The notes beneath the pieces are model-generated. The model was not told where the DNA came from and did not search any database. It saw only the letters and a program-made list of their open reading frames with translations. From a virus, in IMG/VR virus record IMGVR_UViG_3300047383_000363, positions 1 through 40,244 of that record: 40,244 nt of DNA; one strand, 5' to 3'. A program made the translations under genes and the position numbers. Shown piece by piece: positions 22,932 through 29,699 of this stretch (positions are counted from its first letter, which is position 1; the number at the start of each line of letters is the position of its first letter).

Positions 22932-24020
22932 TTAAGCAAATTTAACTGGATCCATATTTTCAGTTAATCTTTCTATCAATCTATCTGTAGAATAGAATGA
23001 CTTTACATTATCTATTTCTTTACTCATAATATCTTGTAAATCTGTATTGCTTTTCATAAGAATGCGTATACGTGTTTTGATATTATCAATATTCTGTTTT
23101 GTTGATTCTAAATCTCTAGTCCATTCACTTGGATATTTGAATGTATCTGACCACATTTCAGAATAACTTAACCTATCAGGTACTAATGGTATAGCACCAA
23201 CTACAAGTCCTTCATAGACAGATATGCCTAGAGTTTCTTGTAAGTTGGCACTAAAAACCATCTTTGCCTTACCAAGCAAATTGTGGTATTCTTCTTTTGA
23301 AAGATTAAGTTCTTGACATTTTATAAACTTGTATTCAGGCATTTGCTCTGCAAGATAGTCAAAAACCTCAGGTTGTTTTTCAGGAGCAAGTCTATGAGGA
23401 AATAAAATAATGTCCTCTTTTTCCATGCCCTTGTAAGGTGCTAAATCGCTTTCAATGTATTCCATAGGCCAACCCACTTGTCGTATTGAGTGAAGCAGTT
23501 GCCGGTCGATATCCCTATCGTCCTCAAAAAACGTCTGGGTAAACATGTCAATGTGAAATTTAGTTGCGAAAAAGTTATCATCGAAACATTCATACATTGT
23601 CATTTCAGCATTTCGAACCCACGGCTTATTACCTATCAATCTTCCCAAAAAGTCTTGAGGGTCATACGAACCTGCATGCCACATACCCCCAATACGGATT
23701 TTAACACCCAACAGTTCAGCCATATATTTTAGCTGAATAACTGTTGGGTTCCAAGCATCAGTATATAAAAAATAATCCCCATCCTTAACTTTGCCACTGC
23801 AAAATAATTCTGCTATTTTCGATATCTGTGCCGCCTTGTAGATGTTAGTACCACCGAAATTCAAAAAAGCACCGGGTGTAGTGGCTTCGGGAATGCCTGC
23901 ACTAGGGCCGTCTATCACCGTCACATTCAGTCCGTTGTTTTTTAGAACAGTTGGGAAATGTGTCTTCCATTGCTTAGTGTAGCGGGATTCAACACTTTCC
24001 AAATCTACAAGATATATCAT
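22932..24020 (-). CDS. GT-B glycosyltransferase-like protein
   Basis: A 362-residue protein with two Rossmann-like halves. The C-terminal half has HRLAPEKQPE at 209-218, and NLQETLGISVYEGLVVGAIP with Glu262 and Glu270, the E-x7-E motif of GT4-type retaining glycosyltransferases that holds the nucleotide-sugar. The N-terminal half has INFGGTN-like acceptor loops (NFGGTNIYKAAQ). The sugar and acceptor are unknown. T4-like phages use glycosyltransferases on DNA or on proteins, and this one lies between the deazaguanine genes apt/queD and folE, so sugar addition to a modified base is possible. AAAGGA six bases before the ATG at 24020 supports the start. Confidence 0.82.
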   Translation of the reverse strand: MIYLVDLESVESRYTKQWKTHFPTVLKNNGLNVTVIDGPSAGIPEATTPGAFLNFGGTNIYKAAQISKIAELFCSGKVKDGDYFLYTDAWNPTVIQLKYMAELLGVKIRIGGMWHAGSYDPQDFLGRLIGNKPWVRNAEMTMYECFDDNFFATKFHIDMFTQTFFEDDRDIDRQLLHSIRQVGWPMEYIESDLAPYKGMEKEDIILFPHRLAPEKQPEVFDYLAEQMPEYKFIKCQELNLSKEEYHNLLGKAKMVFSANLQETLGISVYEGLVVGAIPLVPDRLSYSEMWSDTFKYPSEWTRDLESTKQNIDNIKTRIRILMKSNTDLQDIMSKEIDNVKSFYSTDRLIERLTENMDPVKFA

Positions 24021-24022
24021 AA

Positions 24023-24583
24023 TTATTCCTTTAGTATTGTATAAACATTATAGCCTTGAGATTTCAGTTTATCAGAACCTCCTAAGAAAGTCAAGTCCAT
24101 AATACCTGCAATACCTATAACCTCGGCTTTAAATTCTTTCACTAACGATGTAGCCGCTTCTAGTGTTCCACCAGTAGCGATTACATCATCAATGATTAAA
24201 ACACGGTCGCCTTCTAACACTGCGTCTGTTTGTAGGTGTAGTTCGTCCGTACCGTATTCTAATTCGTATTCTCTAAAAATAGTTTCACCGGGAAGTTTCC
24301 CCTTTTTTCGTGCCATAGCAAATGGTCTATTCATATCTGCACTTAGATATCCTGCCATTGGAAAGCCTCTAGCATCTAATCCTATAATTCTGTTGTATTC
24401 GTATGCAATTTCAGTTTCATACATCCAATCTTTTATAAGTGTCATTACTTTGGACAAACCGTTTTGGTTATTAAACACACTTGCCATATCCTGATACATG
24501 ACACCAGGTCTAGGATGATCCGGTATAACTCTAATCATATCTTGTATATCTTGTACAAGACCTTTTTTATAATCAGGCGTCAT
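24023..24583 (-). CDS. apt: Adenine phosphoribosyltransferase-like protein
   Basis: A 186-residue type I phosphoribosyltransferase. The PRPP-binding motif is VLIIDDVIATGGT at 128-140. Apt-specific parts are DHPRPGVMYQDM near 22-33 and IIGLDARGFPMAGYL at 66-80, close to the E. coli pattern. It converts adenine and PRPP into AMP. A slightly longer frame would need a TTG codon at 24589; the ATG at 24583 is preferred, overlapping queD by 11 bases. In the phage it would recover adenine, for instance that released by SAM metabolism or host DNA breakdown; use of a different purine, such as a deazaguanine precursor, cannot be ruled out. Confidence 0.9.
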   Translation of the reverse strand: MTPDYKKGLVQDIQDMIRVIPDHPRPGVMYQDMASVFNNQNGLSKVMTLIKDWMYETEIAYEYNRIIGLDARGFPMAGYLSADMNRPFAMARKKGKLPGETIFREYELEYGTDELHLQTDAVLEGDRVLIIDDVIATGGTLEAATSLVKEFKAEVIGIAGIMDLTFLGGSDKLKSQGYNVYTILKE

Positions 24584-24977
24584 ATTCAATCAAAGCCCCA
24601 TTTTCTCCGTCTTCGGATACTTCAATTTTAACACTACGATTAGGATATTTCTCTGCAATCTTATCAAACAAATCATCACTCATCATTTCACATGACTTGT
24701 AATCTAGTTCTAAAGTTTTCTCTGCATATAGTTTCTCTAACCAACGTTTAAACTGAATGAATTCAATATCCCTATCGTTGTGTGTAACTGTAATTGCTAC
24801 ACGAAAATGAAAGATATGTCTGTGAGGATATCCTAGAAAACTAACATCATACTCATCACCAGTTGCTAACGCAGGGTCATCAAGTGCCGCTGGATATTTG
24901 TGTATACCTTCTTTCTGAAACGTAACCCAAATCCATCTTGTTGCATTTTGTTTTTGTTTTTTAATATCGTCTTCCAT
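24573..24977 (-). CDS. queD: QueD-like 6-carboxy-tetrahydropterin synthase
   Basis: A 134-residue member of the 6-pyruvoyl-tetrahydropterin synthase/QueD family, as found in marine phages. His25 (GIHKYPAA) and the pair His52 and His54 (YPHRHIFHF) fit the zinc ligands, and LDYKSCEMMSDDLFDKIAEK with a late EVSEDGENG fits the rest of the fold. The cysteine usually four residues before the HxH pair is Leu48 here, so the active site is divergent. The frame is open from 25025, but AGAAAGG five bases before the ATG at 24977 marks the start. QueD turns dihydroneopterin triphosphate (from FolE) into the QueE substrate. Confidence 0.83.
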   Translation of the reverse strand: MEDDIKKQKQNATRWIWVTFQKEGIHKYPAALDDPALATGDEYDVSFLGYPHRHIFHFRVAITVTHNDRDIEFIQFKRWLEKLYAEKTLELDYKSCEMMSDDLFDKIAEKYPNRSVKIEVSEDGENGALIEYDA

Positions 24978-25017
24978 ATTAGCCTTTCTGCTTTCGTTTA
25001 GCATATAGTTATAGTAA

Positions 25018-25218
25018 CTACCCATTTACTTGTGACCCTAATTCGTTTTCTAGGGACACAATTTCTTCTTTTAATTTTAATTTTTCAACCTTTTTGCCTT
25101 GAACGTCTTGATACTTATTATAATCTTTTTTAATTTCTTTGTCAAGTTCTCTATGGACTGCTCTGAGTTTTTCAAGTCTATGTGCTTTCTTTTTAGCAAA
25201 TGTTCTTTGTCTTGTCAT
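25018..25218 (-). CDS. YdcH/DUF465-like small coiled-coil protein (66 aa)
   Basis: A basic, all-helical 66-residue protein. AHRLEKLRAVHRELDKEIKK, then VEKLKLKEEIVSLENELG, fit the DUF465 (YdcH) pattern of a short two-helix coiled coil, function unknown. AGGAGG five bases before the ATG at 25218 is the strongest ribosome site in this part. It lies between a perfect hairpin (25245-25272) and queD. It may bind nucleic acid or a protein partner, given its charge. Confidence 0.72.
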   Translation of the reverse strand: MTRQRTFAKKKAHRLEKLRAVHRELDKEIKKDYNKYQDVQGKKVEKLKLKEEIVSLENELGSQVNG

Positions 25219-25244
25219 TTTGTCCTCCTAATTAAAATGTTGTG

Positions 25245-25272
25245 TATATGTAGGGGGTAACCCCTACATATA
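25245..25272 (-). other. Perfect 12-pair hairpin between transporter and YdcH-like genes
   Basis: Arms TATATGTAGGGG and CCCCTACATATA (25245-25256 and 25261-25272) pair without mismatch around a four-base loop. There is no T-run after it on the minus strand, so a classic terminator is unlikely. It lies 15 bases after the transporter stop. A processing site, message stabiliser or attenuator is possible. Confidence 0.8.
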
Positions 25273-25286
25273 ATTATTTCAAATGA

Positions 25287-25976
25287 CTACTTCTTAGTCT
25301 TCTTTTTAGTAGTCTTTTTAGTAGTCTTTTTTACTTTACCCTTTTCTCCAAGAAAAGAAAGTAATAGTCCGTAAGCTGGTAAGAATACAATCAGTCCTAC
25401 CACAATCTTGGTCAATGTATTGTTCTGTGCAACAATGTGCCAGTTAGCACCTATCCAAGTTAGGTTACCTTCTGCATCTGTTGATCCAGCAAAGGCAACG
25501 AAAAAGAACGAATATGTATCAATGATATTCGCCGCAATAGTAGAGAATGCCGGAGCCGCCCACCATGCTTCTGTGTACTTCTCTCTGATATGTTGAAAGA
25601 CGTATACATCTAACATAGTACCGATTGCATAAGCACTACCACTAGCAATACCTACTCTGTATGCATGTTCATCGCCTAAAGCCATTAACACTAATACAGA
25701 GGCAACGATTGCCGGGATAATTGCCATAGCAACAACAGCCCTACCAGCCTCTTTACCAACTAAACGTACAGTTAAGTCGGTCGCAACAACCACAATTGGA
25801 AATGTAAACGCCGCGGCCGCTAACGGAAATTCACCAAAGAATGGTAAGTCAGCACCTGGGAATACATTGAATTGTATCGTTACTAAGTAATTCGACACTG
25901 CAATAACTAGTGTGTGAAGAATTACTAAATTACGGACAAGTATTCTGTCTACATTGCCCAATATTTTATCTAACAT
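25287..25976 (-). CDS. yhhQ: YhhQ/VUT-family queuosine precursor transporter
   Basis: A 229-residue membrane protein with about six hydrophobic segments (near 15-38, 50-66, 78-98, 105-120, 140-162 and 186-206). AAAFTFPIVVVATDLTVRLV and SGSAYAIGTMLDVYVFQHIR match the YhhQ (VUT) family, whose members import preQ0, preQ1 or related 7-deazaguanine precursors. The C-terminus is a lysine/threonine-rich tail of about 17 residues, built of repeated KKTT units, absent from typical YhhQ. AAGGAGG eight bases before the ATG at 25976 supports the start. It lies between the DpdA-like gene and queD, so it probably feeds base precursor to the DNA-modifying enzyme. Confidence 0.88.
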   Translation of the reverse strand: MLDKILGNVDRILVRNLVILHTLVIAVSNYLVTIQFNVFPGADLPFFGEFPLAAAAFTFPIVVVATDLTVRLVGKEAGRAVVAMAIIPAIVASVLVLMALGDEHAYRVGIASGSAYAIGTMLDVYVFQHIREKYTEAWWAAPAFSTIAANIIDTYSFFFVAFAGSTDAEGNLTWIGANWHIVAQNNTLTKIVVGLIVFLPAYGLLLSFLGEKGKVKKTTKKTTKKKTKK

Positions 25977-25997
25977 AGTTAGTTCCTCCTTATTACA

Positions 25998-27542
25998 TTA
26001 AGCAAACAAATCTGACACTGTATCAGGTGTTTCGTATTCTTTACGTTTACCTTTTACTGCTTCAACAAATTCGTCTGTCTTAACGTTTGCTTCCTCAAAC
26101 TCCATAAAGTCTGGAGTTGTAGAAATATTTTGAACACGTGAACCTTCGCACTTACGTAAAAATGCTTTAAAATTAGTTAACATGTCCATTGGTTTATCTG
26201 ATACAAAAAGTTCTTCTACAAATTTTGCAAAATACAATACTGTATCAGGTACAACATCACTCAGCACATTAGTTTTACCTAAATTCATGTTGTGAATGTC
26301 AATCTTATCATGTAACATTTCATATTCATGGTCAAATCTACGCAATGCATCTTGCATACCTCTGATATGATACTCCGTGTTGTGTGCTTGAATTAATATA
26401 TAGGATAGGCTATCCCAACTTGATTTTGCTTCTTTCTTGTTTCTATTCAACATACCTGGTTGCATATAGTTGATATCACGCATATTTAATCGTGAACCAA
26501 TAGCACCTTCATACATCCAAGGTTGATCCGGATTAGAAATATCTTGTCTCCAGTTCAACTTTTTAGTTTTATAAGACCAAGCATTAGCAGTCAGGTCAGG
26601 ATAGTCATAAGCTAGTCCTTTTGATGCAGTGATATAGGGAGACGCCGCATCAAAAGATATTGTGATATTTGGATTTACATGTTCTCTTAGTTGTCGTTGT
26701 ATAGCCGTTAAAAAACAGCCCCAAGGGAGAACACTAATGCCTAGAACATGAATCCAAACATCGTCACCTGCTAACATACCATCATCACGCATTGTGATTA
26801 ATCGTCTTAGCAGAAGTTCTGCATCACCGGCATGGTCACCAGCCATAGCCCAACCTTCAAATGCTCTATCGCCATAGACTTTAGGGTCATTGAATTGTTT
26901 GACTGCCTGATACCATTTCTCACTAGTTTCCCAATTAGCACCATGTAGTGTGTTGAGAAACTTAGTTTTACCCGGGATACGGTTATCAATAAAAAATTTG
27001 TGATTGAATATTGTTTTCTCTAAACATTCATCGGCAGATTTTAAACCTGTTTTATCACGATACTGTGGAAGATAACCCCACATAGGAATATCAAGTGTCA
27101 TACTATAATCACAGTATTCTTCTAACCATGTCATAATACCACATCTTGTCTTTTGCCAATCAGCGCCTGTCTCAAAATTACTCCAGTCTAGTTTCCAAGC
27201 ACCAGAGCCTATTTGATATCCACCCGAATCCCCAACAAGTACTGTGTTTTCACGGTTTCGATTTACAACCATACCATCATCAACTTTTGAACCATCTAAG
27301 TCTAGATTGGCATGTCCTGCCGAATATAGACCATGTGAATAATGCACATAACCTTTATCTTTATCTAATATATTCAATCCATCAAGACCATTTTCAAATC
27401 CTTTTGGGATACGTTCTGGTGGGAACATGTCTGTAACACCTGCATAGTGTTGTGATATCTTTCTTACATAGAAGTTAGAAATTGCAGGAAGAAAGACTGC
27501 GTACCCACTAGTTTTGTTATTTTTGCTTAGGTCATTAACCAT
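25998..27542 (-). CDS. dpdA: DpdA-like transglycosylase (tRNA-guanine transglycosylase family), putative 7-deazaguanine insertion into DNA
   Basis: A 514-residue member of the TGT superfamily. GDSGGYQIGSG at 104-114 matches the DSGGFQ motif with substrate-binding Asp105, and ISFDAASPY at 295-303 holds Asp298 at the place of the nucleophile. HVLGISVLPWG at 265-275 is the family's HLLGIG-like segment. The CxCxxC zinc site of bacterial tRNA enzymes is not seen, and the match is to the DpdA group, which exchanges guanine for a 7-deazaguanine in DNA and protects phages from restriction enzymes. AGGAGG nine bases before the ATG at 27542 supports the start. Folate/queuosine genes downstream back the assignment. 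The DpdA subgroup and final base are not decided here. Confidence 0.87.
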   Translation of the reverse strand: MVNDLSKNNKTSGYAVFLPAISNFYVRKISQHYAGVTDMFPPERIPKGFENGLDGLNILDKDKGYVHYSHGLYSAGHANLDLDGSKVDDGMVVNRNRENTVLVGDSGGYQIGSGAWKLDWSNFETGADWQKTRCGIMTWLEEYCDYSMTLDIPMWGYLPQYRDKTGLKSADECLEKTIFNHKFFIDNRIPGKTKFLNTLHGANWETSEKWYQAVKQFNDPKVYGDRAFEGWAMAGDHAGDAELLLRRLITMRDDGMLAGDDVWIHVLGISVLPWGCFLTAIQRQLREHVNPNITISFDAASPYITASKGLAYDYPDLTANAWSYKTKKLNWRQDISNPDQPWMYEGAIGSRLNMRDINYMQPGMLNRNKKEAKSSWDSLSYILIQAHNTEYHIRGMQDALRRFDHEYEMLHDKIDIHNMNLGKTNVLSDVVPDTVLYFAKFVEELFVSDKPMDMLTNFKAFLRKCEGSRVQNISTTPDFMEFEEANVKTDEFVEAVKGKRKEYETPDTVSDLFA

Positions 27543-27572
27543 GTTAAATATCCTCCTATGATATTATTTAGG

Positions 27573-28328
27573 TTAATTGCCTGATTTAGCTGGTAAAATG
27601 TACTCATATAGGCCTAAACCTGAGTCCACTTGAATCATCATCGCACCTTGGTCTGAGATTTTCACACTCATTGTGCTTGTATCACCAAGTTTTAGAATTG
27701 TTAAAACAGTCGATAGAGGAAAACTCCAGCCTGTTTTTAATTCACCGTTTACATTTTGTGCAAATGGAAGTTCTACTCTGTCAGTTGAACGGTCACCGAT
27801 AAAGAATTTTAGTACACCGTCTACTGTTCGAACAGTAAATAAAGGATCATATGCTCCTAGAATACCTGAAAAGTATTGTAAGTCTTTGATTGCCTTTTGT
27901 GTTGGCATAACTTCAACGTCCCATTTGGCACCTTTAAAGTTTGCAGTTTTGATTTGTGCATCAACAAGTTCACTTACGATTACACGATAAGTTGATTGCA
28001 TTGCACCTGGAATAGAAAATGAAAGTTGTGTTGGCACTGTTTCACCATTACGTTCTTCATGACCTACTTCTACTGATGCTTTAACAGACTTACCTTCTCT
28101 GTCTTCGCCTTCGTAGTTTAGATAACCGTTTAATACTCCAAGTCTACCTAAACCAAATTTACCTGTAAATTCAGGAACTGGTGTGTGAAGTTTTCCACGT
28201 AATACTACAGTTCTGTCATCATCCATTGCGTCAATCAATGTTCCGCCATCATCTGTTGTAACCTTAGCCGCTTGAATAATACCAAGCGAATGTGTATGCT
28301 TCACAATATCTTTTAATATATCTTGCAT
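27573..28328 (-). CDS. gp45: DNA polymerase sliding clamp (gp45 type)
   Basis: This 251-residue protein matches the gp45 clamps of T4-like phages (T4: 228 aa), trimeric rings that hold the polymerase on DNA and also activate late transcription. FTGKFGLGRLGVLNGYLNYE is typical, as is the final GLGLYEYILPAKSGN. The frame is open from 28388, but that would overlap the promoter; AAGGAGA eight bases before the ATG at 28328 (MQDILKD) decides the start. It has its own sigma70-like promoter inside the end of the methylase-like gene. It works with the DNA polymerase at 29700-32495. Confidence 0.9.
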   Translation of the reverse strand: MQDILKDIVKHTHSLGIIQAAKVTTDDGGTLIDAMDDDRTVVLRGKLHTPVPEFTGKFGLGRLGVLNGYLNYEGEDREGKSVKASVEVGHEERNGETVPTQLSFSIPGAMQSTYRVIVSELVDAQIKTANFKGAKWDVEVMPTQKAIKDLQYFSGILGAYDPLFTVRTVDGVLKFFIGDRSTDRVELPFAQNVNGELKTGWSFPLSTVLTILKLGDTSTMSVKISDQGAMMIQVDSGLGLYEYILPAKSGN

Positions 28329-28359
28329 TGTTATGTTCTCCTTATGGTTCATTAATACT

Positions 28360-28388
28360 ATAATAACATTATTCGTTACCAATGTCAA
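28360..28388 (-). promoter_or_regulatory. Sigma70-like promoter of the clamp gene
   Basis: TTGACA (28388-28383), a 17-base spacer ending in TGT, and TATTAT (28365-28360). It lies within the last codons and just past the stop of the methylase-like gene (stop at 28369). It has the CTATTGACA context shared with the 1897, 22895 and 32811 promoters. Confidence 0.83.
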
Positions 28389-28914
28389 TAGTCTTTTTTA
28401 CTCTTCCTGATACTGGATTATCTACCCAATGTATTTGATTTGGAGGCATAAACCCCCATATAAACCAAGCATTTCCAAATGTAGGTGATCCTTTTCCAGT
28501 AAAATCAATACGAAAGTTATACACAAGGGCAGACATTCCCTTGTCCATAAACATTTTACCTCGTTTTGCACCCTGAAAACTTGTTACAGGAAGCAATAAA
28601 GCAAATGGTTTATCTAAAGAATAGCAGTGTTCCAAAAATTGGTCTTTCTTACTATACGGTGGATTAGTTATAATGCCATCATAGACATCACTCCGTGTAC
28701 AATCAAAGAAATCCCTACCGTTAGACCCAACAATATTATAACCGTATTTGTTGAATCCGGAAACAATGCTACCGCTTTTTTCACTAGTCGCTTCATAATA
28801 AGTCTTATCCTTATCTAAATATTTTAGCAGAGGAAGTATTTGATCCTCTGGTGTATAGCATTCATCTGATGCTTCGTTAGTTGCTCTACGATTTATTAAA
28901 TCAGTGTAAGACAT
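28369..28914 (-). CDS. Adenine-N6 methyltransferase-like phage protein
   Basis: A 181-residue protein with ECYTPEDQ at 18-25 and NPPY at 84-87. NPPY is the catalytic motif IV of amino-methyltransferases acting on adenine (DNA or rRNA/tRNA). The SAM site is minimal: YYEATSEKSGSIVSGFNKYG is in the motif I position without the usual FxGxG. The C-terminal half carries FGNAWFIWGF. Similar short proteins are widespread in marine T4-like phages and often named methylases without proof. The ATG at 28914 is chosen over one at 28935 since it lies within the upstream gene's last codons and fits the conserved start MSYTDL. The target is unknown. Confidence 0.78.
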   Translation of the reverse strand: MSYTDLINRRATNEASDECYTPEDQILPLLKYLDKDKTYYEATSEKSGSIVSGFNKYGYNIVGSNGRDFFDCTRSDVYDGIITNPPYSKKDQFLEHCYSLDKPFALLLPVTSFQGAKRGKMFMDKGMSALVYNFRIDFTGKGSPTFGNAWFIWGFMPPNQIHWVDNPVSGRVKKTIDIGNE

Positions 28915-29698
28915 GGCTAGACGCTCTTTTAACATTATTAATGTTTTTTGCTTTCTCTAGTTTGGGTGCAATAAAATCCTTTACCATTTCCTCATTAATA
29001 AAATCATTGAAATGGTCACCATCACAAAATATTTTATCTGGGTCATTGTATTTGTTTGCATAATATTGATGTGCATTTAATCCGTTAAAATCTACATGAA
29101 TTGACTTTTGTATCATAGAGTCGAATCCAGGTAAAGAATTAAAGTTCCAAGATTTTTGCCAAGTGATTACTTCAATATCTAACATCTTGCAAAGTCTAAT
29201 AGCTTGATATATATCTAGCATACCCCAAAATTCCATTGCATGATGCGTTGATGCTATATTCCATTGTACATCTTTCCAAATCTCAAATGCTTTTACTGAA
29301 GGAGCAAACGTATGTTCTTGCATATCTTGTATTATTGCTCTCCAATATTCCCATGATGATGCTGATGATTTGTAAACATCTTCTTCTATATCTGCCATAT
29401 CACTTGTTCTTTGTATTTTACTGTATGCATCTGGAAGACATTTAAAGTTTAGCATAGACCTATTATTGACTAGTTCCATTAGTATTACATCTACGTTATG
29501 CTTTTCTTTCAAATACACAATCTTATTTAGGTAAAGTTCAGTACCTTTACCAGCACATGCTGAGTTAAAAAACTGCATGTTGGTTGTATATTTTTCTAAC
29601 CATGTTTCAAATGGTAATGCTAAATCGTTTTCTCCAGTCTCTTTGTTATGATGTGACCCCACACTATAACTAGACCCTAATATTCCTACTTTACACAT
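28901..29698 (-). CDS. SGNH/GDSL-like hydrolase fold protein, tentative (265 aa)
   Basis: The sequence begins MCKVGILGSSYSVGS with Ser9 or Ser10 in the position of the GDS nucleophile. It follows with NSACAGKG near 46-52 and VDVILMELVNNRS near 69-81 (the block with catalytic-loop Asn), and ends with CDGDHFND, where Asp226 and His229 form a DxxH pair. These fit the SGNH fold, whose enzymes remove acyl or acetyl groups from lipids or sugars. Block I is not canonical, so confidence is moderate. The ATG at 29698 lies two bases after the DNA polymerase stop. No signal peptide is visible, so it would act inside the cell. Confidence 0.68.
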   Translation of the reverse strand: MCKVGILGSSYSVGSHHNKETGENDLALPFETWLEKYTTNMQFFNSACAGKGTELYLNKIVYLKEKHNVDVILMELVNNRSMLNFKCLPDAYSKIQRTSDMADIEEDVYKSSASSWEYWRAIIQDMQEHTFAPSVKAFEIWKDVQWNIASTHHAMEFWGMLDIYQAIRLCKMLDIEVITWQKSWNFNSLPGFDSMIQKSIHVDFNGLNAHQYYANKYNDPDKIFCDGDHFNDFINEEMVKDFIAPKLEKAKNINNVKRASSHVLH

Positions 29699-29699
29699 A

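Noticed and set aside
25287-25340. Short direct repeats (AGTAGTC-type) as an iteron or repeat array
   Set aside because: They encode the Lys/Thr-rich tail of the transporter, so they are a coding repeat.
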